DNA of 64,000 bases from Pseudomonas sp. ANT_J12 (GCF_008370045.1 NZ_VOBN01000015.1:85710-149709), one strand, 5' to 3'. Shown: positions 16,211 to 25,465, counted from the stretch's first letter. Numbers and translations: made by a program. The notes: generated from the sequence alone by a model not told the origin.

Positions 16211-18109
16211 ATGCCCACGACGTTTCATGAGATTCCCCGCAAGCGCCCGACCACGCCCCTGCTCGACCGTGCTAACACGCCGGACGGCCTGCGCCGGTTA
16301 GGCGAAGCCGAGCTGGAAACCCTGGCCGATGAATTGCGCCTGGAATTGCTCTACACGGTCGGTCAGACCGGTGGGCATTTCGGTGCCGGCCTGGGCGTCA
16401 TCGAGCTGACCATCGCGTTGCATTACGTGTTTGACACCCCGGACGACCGGCTGGTGTGGGACGTGGGTCATCAGGCCTATCCGCACAAAATCCTCACCGG
16501 CCGTCGCGAGCGCATGGGCACCCTGCGCCAGAAGGACGGCGTCGCTGCCTTCCCGCGCCGCTCAGAGAGCGAGTACGACACCTTTGGCGTCGGCCACTCC
16601 AGCACCTCGATCAGTGCCGCGCTGGGCATGGCGATTGCCGCCCGCCTGCAGAACAGTGATCGCAAGGCGATTGCGGTGATCGGCGATGGCGCGTTGACTG
16701 CCGGCATGGCCTTCGAGGCGCTGAACCACGCGCCTGAAGTGAACGCCAACATGCTGGTGATCCTGAACGACAACGACATGTCGATCTCGCGCAACGTCGG
16801 TGGTTTGTCGAACTACCTGGCGAAAATCCTTTCCAGCCGCACGTATGCCAGCATGCGTGAAGGCAGCAAAAAGGTCCTGTCGCGCCTGCCCGGCGCCTGG
16901 GAAATCGCCCGGCGTACCGAAGAATACGCTAAGGGCATGCTGGTCCCGGGCACGCTGTTCGAAGAGCTGGGCTGGAACTACATCGGCCCGATCGACGGCC
17001 ACGACCTGCCGACCCTGATCGCTACCCTGCGCAACATGCGCGATCTCAAAGGCCCGCAATTCCTGCACGTGGTCACCAAGAAAGGCAAAGGCTTCGCCCC
17101 GGCGGAAGTCGACCCGATCGGTTACCACGCCATCACCAAACTCGATCCTCTGGACGCTCCGGCCGCGGCGCCGAAGAAGTCCGGCGGGCCGAAGTATTCC
17201 GGTGTGTTCGGCGAATGGCTGTGTGACATGGCCGCGGCCGACCCGCGTCTGGTCGGGATCACCCCGGCGATGAAGGAAGGCTCGGACCTGGTGGCGTTCA
17301 GCGAGCGTTTCCCGCTGCGCTATTTTGACGTGGCGATTGCCGAGCAACACGCGGTGACGTTCGCCGCCGGCATGGCCTGCGAAGGCGCGAAACCGGTGGT
17401 GGCGATCTATTCGACCTTCCTGCAACGCGGCTATGACCAGCTTGTGCATGATGTGGCGGTGCAAAACCTCGACGTGTTGTTCGCCATCGACCGCGCCGGT
17501 CTGGTGGGCGAAGACGGCCCGACCCACGCCGGCAGTTTCGACCTGTCGTTCCTGCGCTGCATCCCCGGCATGCTGGTGATGACCCCGAGCGACGAAAACG
17601 AACTGCGCAAAATGCTCACCACCGGCCACCTGTACAACGGCCCGGCGGCAGTGCGTTACCCGCGCGGCAATGGCCCGAACGCGACGATCGAAAAAGACCT
17701 GCAACCGATTGAAATCGGCAAGGGTGTGGTTCGCCGTCAGGGCAACAAAGTCGCCCTGCTGGTGTTTGGTGTGCAACTGGCTGAAGCGCTGAAAGTCGCC
17801 GAGACGCTGGACGCGACCGTGGTCGATATGCGCTTCGTCAAACCCCTCGATGAAGCACTGGTTCGTGAAGTCGCCAACAGCCATGAATTGCTGGTGACCA
17901 TCGAAGAGAACGCGATCATGGGCGGCGCCGGTGGCGCGGTCAGCGAATTCCTGGCCCGGGAGAACATCCTCAAGTCGATGCTGCACCTGGGCTTGCCGGA
18001 CAGCTACGTCGAACACGCCAAACCGGCGCAGATGCTGGCCGAATGCGGACTGGATGAAGCCGGGATCGAAGCGTCGGTGCGTCAGCGCCTGCAACTGCTC
18101 ACCAAGTAA
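16211..18109 (+). CDS. dxs: 1-deoxy-D-xylulose-5-phosphate synthase
   Basis: The 632-residue enzyme condenses pyruvate and glyceraldehyde 3-phosphate to DXP, the first step of the MEP isoprenoid pathway and a precursor for thiamine and pyridoxal. The thiamine diphosphate motif is visible (GDGALTAGMAFEALNHA to LNDND), as are the N-terminal VWDVGHQAYPHKILTGR and the second-domain AEQHAVTFAAGMA. Length is normal for the family. It is third in xseB-ispA-dxs and is followed directly by a REP pair. I saw no riboswitch in the 91-bp leader. Confidence 0.98.
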   Translation: MPTTFHEIPRKRPTTPLLDRANTPDGLRRLGEAELETLADELRLELLYTVGQTGGHFGAGLGVIELTIALHYVFDTPDDRLVWDVGHQAYPHKILTGRRERMGTLRQKDGVAAFPRRSESEYDTFGVGHSSTSISAALGMAIAARLQNSDRKAIAVIGDGALTAGMAFEALNHAPEVNANMLVILNDNDMSISRNVGGLSNYLAKILSSRTYASMREGSKKVLSRLPGAWEIARRTEEYAKGMLVPGTLFEELGWNYIGPIDGHDLPTLIATLRNMRDLKGPQFLHVVTKKGKGFAPAEVDPIGYHAITKLDPLDAPAAAPKKSGGPKYSGVFGEWLCDMAAADPRLVGITPAMKEGSDLVAFSERFPLRYFDVAIAEQHAVTFAAGMACEGAKPVVAIYSTFLQRGYDQLVHDVAVQNLDVLFAIDRAGLVGEDGPTHAGSFDLSFLRCIPGMLVMTPSDENELRKMLTTGHLYNGPAAVRYPRGNGPNATIEKDLQPIEIGKGVVRRQGNKVALLVFGVQLAEALKVAETLDATVVDMRFVKPLDEALVREVANSHELLVTIEENAIMGGAGGAVSEFLARENILKSMLHLGLPDSYVEHAKPAQMLAECGLDEAGIEASVRQRLQLLTK

Positions 18110-18120
18110 CCCCCTTTCCC

Positions 18121-18212
18121 TGTAGGAGCGAGGCTTGCCCGCGAAGAGGCCATAACATTCAACATCATTGTTGCCTGTTAAGACGCTTTCGCGAGCAAGC
18201 CTCGCGCCTACA
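18121..18212. repeat. REPIN (two inverted REPs) between dxs and btuB
   Basis: TGTAGGAGCGAGGCTTGCCC on the left and the reverse complement of a diverged copy on the right (CGAGCAAGCCTCGCGCCTACA) enclose about 45 bases. It fills most of the dxs-btuB gap and could end the dxs message. Confidence 0.9.
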
Positions 18213-18247
18213 AGGACCGCGTTTTTTTCGATTTTTACGAATACATC

Positions 18248-20131
18248 ATGAATTTCTCCCGCCTCGCCCTGACGCTGACCTTGTTGCCAGCCGGCCACCT
18301 CCTGGCCGACACCTTCGAACGCGATCAAGCCCTCAAGCTCCCCGACGTGCTGATCAGCGCCAACCGCCAGGTCGAGGCGCGCAACGACAGCAGCGCGGCC
18401 AACACGGTGTTCACCCGCGAAGACATCGATCGCCTGCAACCGAGCAGCGTCACGGATCTATTGCGTCGGGTGCCGGGCGTGCAAGTCGGGCAAACCGGCG
18501 GGCGCGGCAGCTTGCCGGGGATCTACATTCGCGGCACCAAATCGGCCCAGAGCCTGGTGCTGGTGGACGGCCAGCGTATTGGTAGCACCACCTCCGGCGA
18601 CAGCAATCTGCAACACATCAACATCGAACAGGTCGAGCGCGTGGAAGTGTTGCGCGGCTCCCGTTCGGTGATTTATGGCAGCGATGCGATTGGCGGGGTG
18701 ATTCAGATCTTTACCCGTCGTGGCGGCGAACAAGGCCTGCAACCGCGACTGCATATGGGGTTTGGCAGTAATCAGACGTGGGAGCGTAGCCTCGGGCTGT
18801 CCGGCGGTGACGAGAAAACCCGTTTCAATCTGGGCGCCAGCCTGGATGAAACCGCCGGGATCAATCGCACCCATGAGTCGTATCCCAGCGATGGCGATCA
18901 CGACGAATACCGCAATAAATCGGTGAGTTTGAGCCTGAGCCACGCGCTGACAGATGACATCGAAATCGGCGCGAATGTGCTGGATAACCACGGTAAAAGC
19001 GCGTTCGACAACCCGTTCGGCCGCTTCGACATGAACACCTTCGAATCGGTCCAGCAGCAGCCTTACAGTGAGTTCGATGTCAGCAGCGTCAGCAGTTACA
19101 TCGACGCGCGCATCAACGACGTATGGAAAACCCGCCTGGAATTCGGCCACAGCGAAAACCGCGAGAAGACCCTCGACAAGCTCAGCGATGAACGCACGGT
19201 GTTCAACACCTACCGCGATTCGGTGAACTGGCAGAACGACCTGACGCTCAACGAGCGCAACAGTTTGATCGTCGGCGGCGACTGGTACGAAGACCGGATC
19301 AACAGCAGCACGCCGTTTGATGAAGACAGTCGCTGGAATCGCGCGGCGTTTATCCAGCATCGCTATCAGACGGACAGCTTCTCCACGGAACTGGGCCTGC
19401 GTCGCGACCAGAACCAGCAATTCGGCGGGCAAAACAGTTGGAGCGGCACCTTCACCCTGCCGCTGAACCCGGACAACGATGTGCTGCTGACCTACAGCGA
19501 AGGCTTCCGCGCGCCGACCTTCAACGACTTGTATTACCCGGATTACAGCAACCCGGACCTCAAGCCTGAAACCTCGAAAAGCTATGAGCTGCAATGGCGC
19601 AGCCAGTTGACCGACACCAGTCGTCTGGAAGCGTCGCTATACCGCACTGACCTGGAAGACGCGATCATCTTCGGCAGCAACAACCGCCCGCAGAACGTGG
19701 CGTCGGCGCGGATCAATGGTTTCGAAGCCGCGCTGAAACAGGAACTGTTCGGCTGGCAGAGCAACCTCGGCGTGGCGATCATCGACCCACGGGATCGCGA
19801 AAGCGGTCACACCTTGGCCCGGCGTGCGCGGCGCACGTTAAGTCTGGATCTGGATCGCCAGTTTGATCAGTTGGGGCTCGGCGCCAGTTGGCAGGCGGTC
19901 AGCGGTAGTTATGACGATGAGAACAATCAGCAGCCGTTGGGTGGCTATGCGTTGCTTGGGTTGCGCAGCAGTTGGGCGCTGAATCGGGAAGTGAAGCTGG
20001 AATTGAAGGTCGATAACCTGCTGGACAAGGGTTACAGCCGGGCGTTGTACAGCTATGAAGGCAGTCAGTATGGGTATCGCGAGGAAGGTCGGGCGTGGAT
20101 GTTTGGGGTGACCTGGACGCCGGAGTTCTGA
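18248..20131 (+). CDS. btuB: TonB-dependent outer-membrane receptor, BtuB-like
   Basis: The 627-residue protein has a signal peptide (FSRLALTLTLLPAGHLLA) and a TonB-box-like LPDVLISANR. The plug domain includes TDLLRRVPGVQVGQTGGRGS and VERVEVLRGSRSVIYGSDAI, and a 22-strand barrel ends in the outer-membrane C-terminus (phenylalanine last). Length and pattern fit BtuB, which imports vitamin B12. This is supported by a BtuF-like binding protein encoded convergently just downstream. I found no cobalamin riboswitch in the short, REP-filled leader, so its control is unclear. Another small TonB substrate cannot be excluded. Confidence 0.85.
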   Translation: MNFSRLALTLTLLPAGHLLADTFERDQALKLPDVLISANRQVEARNDSSAANTVFTREDIDRLQPSSVTDLLRRVPGVQVGQTGGRGSLPGIYIRGTKSAQSLVLVDGQRIGSTTSGDSNLQHINIEQVERVEVLRGSRSVIYGSDAIGGVIQIFTRRGGEQGLQPRLHMGFGSNQTWERSLGLSGGDEKTRFNLGASLDETAGINRTHESYPSDGDHDEYRNKSVSLSLSHALTDDIEIGANVLDNHGKSAFDNPFGRFDMNTFESVQQQPYSEFDVSSVSSYIDARINDVWKTRLEFGHSENREKTLDKLSDERTVFNTYRDSVNWQNDLTLNERNSLIVGGDWYEDRINSSTPFDEDSRWNRAAFIQHRYQTDSFSTELGLRRDQNQQFGGQNSWSGTFTLPLNPDNDVLLTYSEGFRAPTFNDLYYPDYSNPDLKPETSKSYELQWRSQLTDTSRLEASLYRTDLEDAIIFGSNNRPQNVASARINGFEAALKQELFGWQSNLGVAIIDPRDRESGHTLARRARRTLSLDLDRQFDQLGLGASWQAVSGSYDDENNQQPLGGYALLGLRSSWALNREVKLELKVDNLLDKGYSRALYSYEGSQYGYREEGRAWMFGVTWTPEF

Positions 20132-20161
20132 TCCCGGATTAACGGCGCCTGGGCCGGCCTC

Positions 20162-20228
20162 TTCGCGGGCAAGCCTCGCTCCTACAGGGGCGCCACCGAT
20201 ACCTGTAGGAGCGAGGCTTGCCCGCGAA
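20162..20228. repeat. Tail-to-tail REP pair between btuB and btuF
   Basis: TTCGCGGGCAAGCCTCGCTCC ends at 20186 and the opposite copy (TGTAGGAGCGAGGCTTGCCC...) spans 20204-20228. The pair sits between two converging genes and may serve as a shared terminator-like structure. Confidence 0.9.
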
Positions 20229-20243
20229 GGCCGCGACTCGGTC

Positions 20244-21044
20244 TTAACGGCCCGGCGCGATAATCCGGCACAACTTGGCCGTCGCCTCAATCATCTGCCC
20301 GCTCGGCCGCTCCAATCCCTTGTCCGTCACCAACAACAACCGCCCCTGCACCACCGCCGCCACCTGCGGCCACGCCTTCCAGGCATCGAGCTGCGCCTGA
20401 TCACTGGCCAGAATCACCTCGGGATTGCGCTGCAACACCGCTTCCACGCTGACCTGCGGCGCTGGCAAGGACAGGTCGGCAAACACGTTGCGCGCGCCGC
20501 ACACCTCCAGCGCATCGCTGATGATTTGCCCGCCACCCACGGTGTACAGCGGCCGATCCCAGACTTGATAGAACACCGTCAGCGGATTATCCCGGCGATA
20601 GCGCTGGCGCAGGTTATCCAGTTTCTGCCGCAGACCTGCTGCCAGCGCGACGCCCCGCTCCGGTCGGCCGAGTTGCGTGGCAATCGCTTCAATCTGCGCC
20701 GTGAGCTGGTCGAGGTTGTGGGGTTCGGCGACGTAGGTGGGAATGTTCAAGCGCTTGAGCTGGTCCCGCTGGGCCGGGCCGACGCTGCCGGGCCAGAGCA
20801 ATAACAGGTCGGGCTTGAGGCTCAGCAGCCGTTCCATGTCCAGTTGGCCATAGCTGCCAACCGAGGGAAGGTGCTTGAGTTCGACCGGACGCTCACCCGC
20901 ATCCAGCACTCCGACCAACAAGTCGGCGGAGCCCAGTTCAACGACGATTTCAGAGAGAGAAGGCGCGAGGCTGACCACGCGTTCGACGGAATAAGCCGAG
21001 CCGCTGACGGCCAGCAGCAAAACCGCCAGCCAGACGCGCAGCAT
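20244..21044 (-). CDS. btuF: Cobalamin-binding periplasmic protein, BtuF-like
   Basis: The 266-residue protein has a signal peptide (LRVWLAVLLLAVSGSAYS) and then RVVSLAPSLSEIVVELG, the usual start of class III metal-chelate/vitamin B12 binding proteins with two Rossmann-like lobes joined by a helix. The protein ends soon after a LLLVTDKGLERPSGQMIEA stretch, as BtuF does. It would deliver cobalamin to a BtuCD importer, which is not in this window. The ATG (21044) shares one base with the stop of the membrane protein upstream, so ribA, the membrane gene and btuF form one unit. Confidence 0.82.
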   Translation of the reverse strand: MLRVWLAVLLLAVSGSAYSVERVVSLAPSLSEIVVELGSADLLVGVLDAGERPVELKHLPSVGSYGQLDMERLLSLKPDLLLLWPGSVGPAQRDQLKRLNIPTYVAEPHNLDQLTAQIEAIATQLGRPERGVALAAGLRQKLDNLRQRYRRDNPLTVFYQVWDRPLYTVGGGQIISDALEVCGARNVFADLSLPAPQVSVEAVLQRNPEVILASDQAQLDAWKAWPQVAAVVQGRLLLVTDKGLERPSGQMIEATAKLCRIIAPGR

Positions 21045-21463
21045 CAGCCGAGTTGACGCGGGATACGGTAGAGGTAGAACAGCACCGCGGTGGACAGCGC
21101 CAGCAACACCAACGGCACCGCTTCGAGGCCGACGAACACGGCCAACGCACCGATCCACGCTGGCAGGCTCGCCGCCAGAAAGGCGATACGACGCTTGGCT
21201 GCCAGGGCAATCCAGGCCGCCGGTTCTTCAGGGGTATCGAGGGCTTTCTGGGTGGCGATCAGCGCATGTTTGTAGCCGCCGAAAAACTTCAGGCTGACAA
21301 ACATCGAGGCCACACCGGCGATAAACAGCGGCATCGCCAGCACCGGCAGGATCGCCTCGCTCTGGCCGAACACGCCATTGATCACGAACAGCGGCACCAA
21401 GGCCAGCGCCAGGTATTGCCACCAGTTGAAGGACAGTCGCCGCCGCACTTGACCGCGAGTCAC
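21044..21463 (-). CDS. Small inner-membrane protein of unknown function
   Basis: The 139-residue protein begins with a basic tail (TRGQVRRRLSF) and has about four hydrophobic segments (WWQYLALALVPLFVINGVFG; AILPVLAMPLFIAGVASMFV; FLAASLPAWIGALAVFVGL; VPLVLLALSTAVLFYLY). The start is a GTG at 21463 overlapping the ribA stop (GTGA), and its stop overlaps btuF. I do not recognise a family. Its fixed place between ribA and btuF may mean only that the genes are neighbours. Confidence 0.7.
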   Translation of the reverse strand: MTRGQVRRRLSFNWWQYLALALVPLFVINGVFGQSEAILPVLAMPLFIAGVASMFVSLKFFGGYKHALIATQKALDTPEEPAAWIALAAKRRIAFLAASLPAWIGALAVFVGLEAVPLVLLALSTAVLFYLYRIPRQLG

Positions 21464-22077
21464 GCCCGATCAGCCTCGCCCTGATGCTCGTTGCCCATCA
21501 TGTGGTCGAGCTTGCTGGCCTTGGTGGCCAGGTACAGTTTGTTGTGCGGGTTGTGCCCGGTGTGCAGCGGCACGCGCTCGGCGACGACAATACCCATGTC
21601 GGTCAAGGCTTTGACCTTGCGTGGGTTGTTGGTCATCAGGCGCAGGGATTTCACGCCCAGATGCTGCAGCATCGGCAGGCACATGGCGTAGTCACGCTGG
21701 TCGGCGGCAAAGCCCAAGCGCTCGTTGGCTTCAACGGTGTCGGCACCGCCGTCCTGCAACTCGTAGGCGCGGATCTTGTTCAGCAGGCCAATGCCCCGGC
21801 CTTCCTGACGCAAGTACAGCAACACGCCACGACCTTCACGGGCGATGGCCTGCAACGCGGCCTCAAGTTGCGAGCCGCAGTCGCAACGCTGGCTGAACAA
21901 GGCATCGCCGGTCAGGCATTCGGAGTGCAACCGGCCGAGCACCGGGGCACCGTCGGCGAAATCACCCAGGCTCAGCACCACGTGCTCGCGCCCGTTCTCT
22001 TCATCGAGAAAGCCGTGCATGGTGAATTGCGCAAAAGGTGTTGGCAGCTTCGAAGCGGCGACAAAAACGACAGGCAC
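21460..22077 (-). CDS. ribA: GTP cyclohydrolase II
   Basis: The 205-residue enzyme opens GTP to 2,5-diamino-6-ribosylamino-pyrimidinone phosphate, formate and diphosphate, the first committed step of riboflavin synthesis. The zinc cysteines are intact in HSECLTGDALFSQRCDCG, and the RQEGRGIGLLNKIRAY motif follows. I chose GTG 22077, preceded by AGGAG at eight bases, over the in-frame TTG at 22095. This copy matters because the RibA-like half of ribBA (25535-26626) has lost these cysteines. It is followed by the membrane protein and btuF with overlapping stops. Confidence 0.96.
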   Translation of the reverse strand: MPVVFVAASKLPTPFAQFTMHGFLDEENGREHVVLSLGDFADGAPVLGRLHSECLTGDALFSQRCDCGSQLEAALQAIAREGRGVLLYLRQEGRGIGLLNKIRAYELQDGGADTVEANERLGFAADQRDYAMCLPMLQHLGVKSLRLMTNNPRKVKALTDMGIVVAERVPLHTGHNPHNKLYLATKASKLDHMMGNEHQGEADRA

Positions 22078-22173
22078 CTGTGTGCTCCTGATCAATAAGT
22101 ACTGGAGATTCGCAGAGGCGGCATTGTAACAGCAGGTTCCGACCGACGCTTAGGCTGAATTATGAGGCATAAC

Positions 22174-22190
22174 GATCAAAAAGTTTGATC
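22174..22190. promoter_or_regulatory. Small inverted repeat upstream of ribA
   Basis: GATCAAA, three bases, TTTGATC: a perfect seven-base-arm repeat in the 148-bp gap between ribA and the periplasmic binding protein gene. It could be a weak operator or part of a terminator for the latter, but there is no T-run. Nothing else stands out in this gap. Confidence 0.3.
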
Positions 22191-22225
22191 AAGCGGCCAA
22201 GTCCCGCCGGCCCATTGGCCCGTGT

Positions 22226-22960
22226 TCAATTCGCATCAAATGGATAAGGCTGTTTCCACTTGGCAAAGATCGGTCTCAACTGGCCGCTTTTCACCAGCAG
22301 TTCCATACGCTGGTCGAACAACGCCATCAACGCGCGGGCCTTGGGGTTGTCGGCAAAACACAGGTACAGCGGCAACTCGGCGATGTGGGTGCGGCGGAAC
22401 AGCGACGGATCCCTGGCCCGGGCGAGCAGGTAATCGATTTCGGTCAGCGCATCGATGTAATAGTCGGCGCGGTTGTGGGTCAGCATCGACAGGATCCCGG
22501 CGCGCCGCACCACTTCGTTGTAGCGCTGCACGTTGGGCAGGTACGCCTGATACTTGTAGCCGCGCACCCAGGCCAGTCGGTAACTGCCGAGATTATCGAG
22601 GGTCGGCGACGGATTGCTCGCCAGGCCCAGGGCATAGATGTGATCGGAGTCGAAGTTCCAGTGCGGATAAAGCACGTCGCTGGTTTCGTCGCGATAGGCG
22701 CCGACGCAGGCGTCCACTTCCCCGCGCTGGGCCAGGCCAACGGCGCGGGTGTAGGGCTCGGTGCGGATATCGAGCCTGATCCCGGCCGGTTCGAAGATGG
22801 CGCGCAGCACGTCCCAGCCCAGGCCATGACCGTCAGCGGCGGTGTAGTCTTCCCAGGCTTCGCTGGCCAGATGAATCACGGACGGCGTCGGCGTAGCGTC
22901 CCCCGCCTGGGCGAGCGAGCAGAACATCGCGAAAACCACCATCAACCAGCGTCGAGCCAT
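22226..22960 (-). CDS. Periplasmic solute-binding protein (SBP_bac_3 type)
   Basis: The 244-residue protein has a signal peptide (WLMVVFAMFCSLAQA) and then the layout of family 3 solute-binding proteins: HGLGWDVLRAIFEPAGI in lobe one, AYRDETSDVLYPHWNF, a hinge, and a C-terminal LVKSGQLRPIFAKW. The start at 22960 has AGGGA upstream; the GTG at 22981 would nearly touch pgpA. No ABC permease or ATPase is adjacent, so it may be an orphan binding protein or part of a sensing pathway. The ligand is unknown, amino-acid-like by family habit. It is last after pgpA on the same strand. Confidence 0.78.
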   Translation of the reverse strand: MARRWLMVVFAMFCSLAQAGDATPTPSVIHLASEAWEDYTAADGHGLGWDVLRAIFEPAGIRLDIRTEPYTRAVGLAQRGEVDACVGAYRDETSDVLYPHWNFDSDHIYALGLASNPSPTLDNLGSYRLAWVRGYKYQAYLPNVQRYNEVVRRAGILSMLTHNRADYYIDALTEIDYLLARARDPSLFRRTHIAELPLYLCFADNPKARALMALFDQRMELLVKSGQLRPIFAKWKQPYPFDAN

Positions 22961-22981
22961 GCCTAATCCCTGCTTCACCAC

Positions 22982-23485
22982 TCAGGCGAAAAACCACACC
23001 AGCCCCTGCATCCCCAGCCATGCAAAGACCCCGGCCAATACGTCGTCGAGCATGATCCCGACACCACCGTGCACATGGCGGTCGATCCAGCGAATTGGCC
23101 ACGGCTTGAGGATGTCGAAGAAGCGGAACATCAGGAACCCCGCCAACAACCAGTACCAGCCATCCGGCACCAGCCACAGGGTGATCCACATCCCGACCAT
23201 CTCATCCCAGACGATGCCTTCGTGATCGTGTACCCGCAGATCGTCGGCCACTTTGCCGCACAGCCAGAACCCGAACAGCATGGTGATGCCGAGCATCAGC
23301 CAGTAGCCCCAGTCGGGCAACATCTGCCACAACGGGATAAAGGGTAGCGCAACTAACGAACCCCAGGTGCCCGGAGCCTTTGGCAAGGTGCCCGAGCCGA
23401 AGCCGAACGCCAGGAAATGCCAAGGGTTGCGCCAGACCGAAGGCGGTACGAATTCCGCCGGCGTCTGCTTGGGATGATCGGTCAC
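22982..23485 (-). CDS. pgpA: Phosphatidylglycerophosphatase A
   Basis: The 167-residue inner-membrane enzyme removes phosphate from phosphatidylglycerophosphate to give phosphatidylglycerol. It has the family motifs FGSGTLPKAPGTWGS, the acidic VWDEMVGMW and RFFDILKPWPI, with membrane helices between them and at the C-terminus (DDVLAGVFAWLGMQGLVWFF). It overlaps thiL by four bases, as in many gammaproteobacteria. Confidence 0.96.
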   Translation of the reverse strand: MTDHPKQTPAEFVPPSVWRNPWHFLAFGFGSGTLPKAPGTWGSLVALPFIPLWQMLPDWGYWLMLGITMLFGFWLCGKVADDLRVHDHEGIVWDEMVGMWITLWLVPDGWYWLLAGFLMFRFFDILKPWPIRWIDRHVHGGVGIMLDDVLAGVFAWLGMQGLVWFFA

Positions 23486-24447
23486 GGGGTCTCCGGAAAA
23501 TGTTGATAACCCCGGGTTTGCGGGGTGATGTCGCGCCCATCGGCGTCCAGCAGCCTGACGCCCTGCCCGGCCACGACCCAGCCCACCACATGGACCGGCC
23601 AGCCGTCCGCCAGCAACCGGGGCAAAACGACGGGCGGCACGGTGAAGGCCAGCACGTAGTCGTCGCCACCGCTCAGGGCGGCGTTTTCGGCGCCTGTCTG
23701 GCCGAGGAAGCTCACCAACGCTTGGGACACCGGCAGCTTGCTCCGGTCAATCTGAATGCCGACTTTCGAAGCGAGCGCGATGTGCCCGCAGTCGGCGAGC
23801 AGGCCGTCGGAGATATCCAGCGCCGCCGTGGCGTGGCCGCGCAACGCCTGACCGAGGGCCAGTTGCGGTTGCGGCGACCAGTAATGGCGCAGCAGCGGAT
23901 CGGCGATGGCCTCGTCCGCAGTCCGTTGGCCAAGCACCAGCGGCAACGCGCCAGCGGCATTGCCCAACTCGCCGCCGACACACAGCAAGTCCCCCGGCTG
24001 CGCGCCGCTGCGGGTCAGGGCCTGGCCGCTCGGCACGCGGCCAAACACGGTCAGGGTCAGGCTCAACGGCCCACGGGTGGTGTCGCCGCCGATCAGCGCC
24101 ACGCCACAGCCCTGGGCCATGACATTCAAGCCACGGGCGTAGGCGTCCAGCCAATCGGCGGTCACCGTCGGCAAGGTCAGGGCAAGGGTAAAGGCAACGG
24201 GGGTGGCGCCCATGGCGGCCAGGTCACTGACCGCGACAGCCAGCGAGCGCTGACCGAGCAGAAACGGGTCGCAAGGATCTGCGAAATGCACGCCGGCAAC
24301 CAGCGTGTCGGTGGAAATTGCCAACTGCTCCCCGGGAGGAACAGCCAGCAAGGCGCAGTCATCGCCGATTCCCAGTGCGACGCCCTCGCCGCCCTGCGCA
24401 CAAGGCGCGGCGGCGAAGAAATTGCGGATCAGCTCAAACTCGCCCAT
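23482..24447 (-). CDS. thiL: Thiamine-monophosphate kinase
   Basis: The 321-residue enzyme phosphorylates thiamine phosphate to thiamine diphosphate using ATP. The N-terminal GIGDDCALL is the ATP/Mg site of the PurM/ThiL fold; ISTDTLVAGVHF and SDLAAMGA follow, as expected. I chose ATG 24447 (MGEFELIRNFF is the conserved N-terminus) over ATG 24462. It is 22 bases from nusB and overlaps pgpA, so it is part of the rib-nusB-thiL-pgpA unit. Confidence 0.96.
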   Translation of the reverse strand: MGEFELIRNFFAAAPCAQGGEGVALGIGDDCALLAVPPGEQLAISTDTLVAGVHFADPCDPFLLGQRSLAVAVSDLAAMGATPVAFTLALTLPTVTADWLDAYARGLNVMAQGCGVALIGGDTTRGPLSLTLTVFGRVPSGQALTRSGAQPGDLLCVGGELGNAAGALPLVLGQRTADEAIADPLLRHYWSPQPQLALGQALRGHATAALDISDGLLADCGHIALASKVGIQIDRSKLPVSQALVSFLGQTGAENAALSGGDDYVLAFTVPPVVLPRLLADGWPVHVVGWVVAGQGVRLLDADGRDITPQTRGYQHFPETP

Positions 24448-24469
24448 TTGGCAGCCATTCAAGCGCTTA

Positions 24470-24970
24470 TCAGCGCTTGAACGCCTTTACTTCAGCTTCA
24501 CGCAGACGCGGGGCCAGCTTGTCGAGTACACCGTTGACGAACTTGTGGCCGTCGGTGGAACCGAAGACTTTCGCCAACTCGATACCTTCGTTGATCACAA
24601 CGCGGTACGGCACGTCGACGCGCTTGAGCAGTTCCCATGTGGACAGGCGCAGAACCGCCAGTTCAACCGGGTCCAGCTCTTCGATGGTGATGTCCAGGCA
24701 AGGCGACAGCGCAGCGTCAATCTCAGGCTTGTGGGCCGGAACGCCGTGCAGGATGTCGTGGAAGTAGGCGGCATCGACATCGCTGAAATCGTTATCGACC
24801 CGGAACTGCGCTTCGATCTCGTTCAGCGACTGCTTGGCCATGTGCCATTGGTACAGCGCTTGAGTCGCGAGCTGACGGGCTTCGCGACGCTTGACGCTTT
24901 TCGATGGCTTGCCGGCATCCGCAGGCTTTGGATCGCGTGGGTTGAACTGATCGCTGTCGTCGCTAATCAC
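24470..24970 (-). CDS. nusB: Transcription antitermination factor NusB
   Basis: The 166-residue all-helical protein binds boxA RNA with S10 (NusE) and helps RNA polymerase through rRNA operons. RREARQLATQALYQW and NEGIELAKVFGSTDGHKFVNG are the characteristic ends. An N-terminal extension of about 25 residues rich in Asp/Ser/Lys is typical of Pseudomonas. It overlaps ribH by four bases. Confidence 0.97.
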   Translation of the reverse strand: MISDDSDQFNPRDPKPADAGKPSKSVKRREARQLATQALYQWHMAKQSLNEIEAQFRVDNDFSDVDAAYFHDILHGVPAHKPEIDAALSPCLDITIEELDPVELAVLRLSTWELLKRVDVPYRVVINEGIELAKVFGSTDGHKFVNGVLDKLAPRLREAEVKAFKR

Positions 24971-25443
24971 TTGGCCTCCAACTGTGCCAGCAGGCTGACC
25001 ATTTCCAGAGCGGACAGGGCAGCTTCGGCACCTTTGTTACCGGCCTTGGTGCCGGAACGTTCGATGGCTTGCTCGATGGAATCAACGGTCAGCACGCCGA
25101 AAGCGACTGGAACGCCGAACTCCATGGACACCTGGGCCAGGCCCTTGGTGCATTCGCCTGCCACGTATTCGAAGTGCGGAGTACCGCCACGAATGACCGC
25201 GCCCAGGGCGATGATTGCCGCGTATTCGCCCTTCTGGGCTACTTTCTGCGCAACCAGCGGGATTTCGAAGGCGCCAGGGGCACGGATGATGGTGATGTCG
25301 CTTTCGCTCACGCCATGGCGAACCAGGGCATCAACTGCACCGCTGACCAGGCTTTCAACGACGAAGCTGTTGAAACGGCCTACTACCAAAGCGTAGCGGC
25401 CTTTAGGGGCGATGAAGGTACCTTCGATGGTCTTCAGGGTCAT
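24967..25443 (-). CDS. ribH: 6,7-dimethyl-8-ribityllumazine synthase
   Basis: The 158-residue enzyme condenses the ribityl-aminouracil with dihydroxybutanone phosphate, the next-to-last step to riboflavin. VVGRFNSFVVESLVSGA forms the substrate loop; VRGGTPHFEYVAGEC contains the catalytic His. It forms pentamers or 60-mers in the family. It lies 91 bases downstream of ribBA, a gap that holds a perfect hairpin. Confidence 0.97.
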   Translation of the reverse strand: MTLKTIEGTFIAPKGRYALVVGRFNSFVVESLVSGAVDALVRHGVSESDITIIRAPGAFEIPLVAQKVAQKGEYAAIIALGAVIRGGTPHFEYVAGECTKGLAQVSMEFGVPVAFGVLTVDSIEQAIERSGTKAGNKGAEAALSALEMVSLLAQLEAK

Positions 25444-25465
25444 TCGTTAGATCTCTTAAAGAGCC

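Noticed and set aside
16562..18439. A 625-residue frame antisense to dxs
   Set aside because: dxs is certain on the other strand; this frame runs through its codons and the REP.
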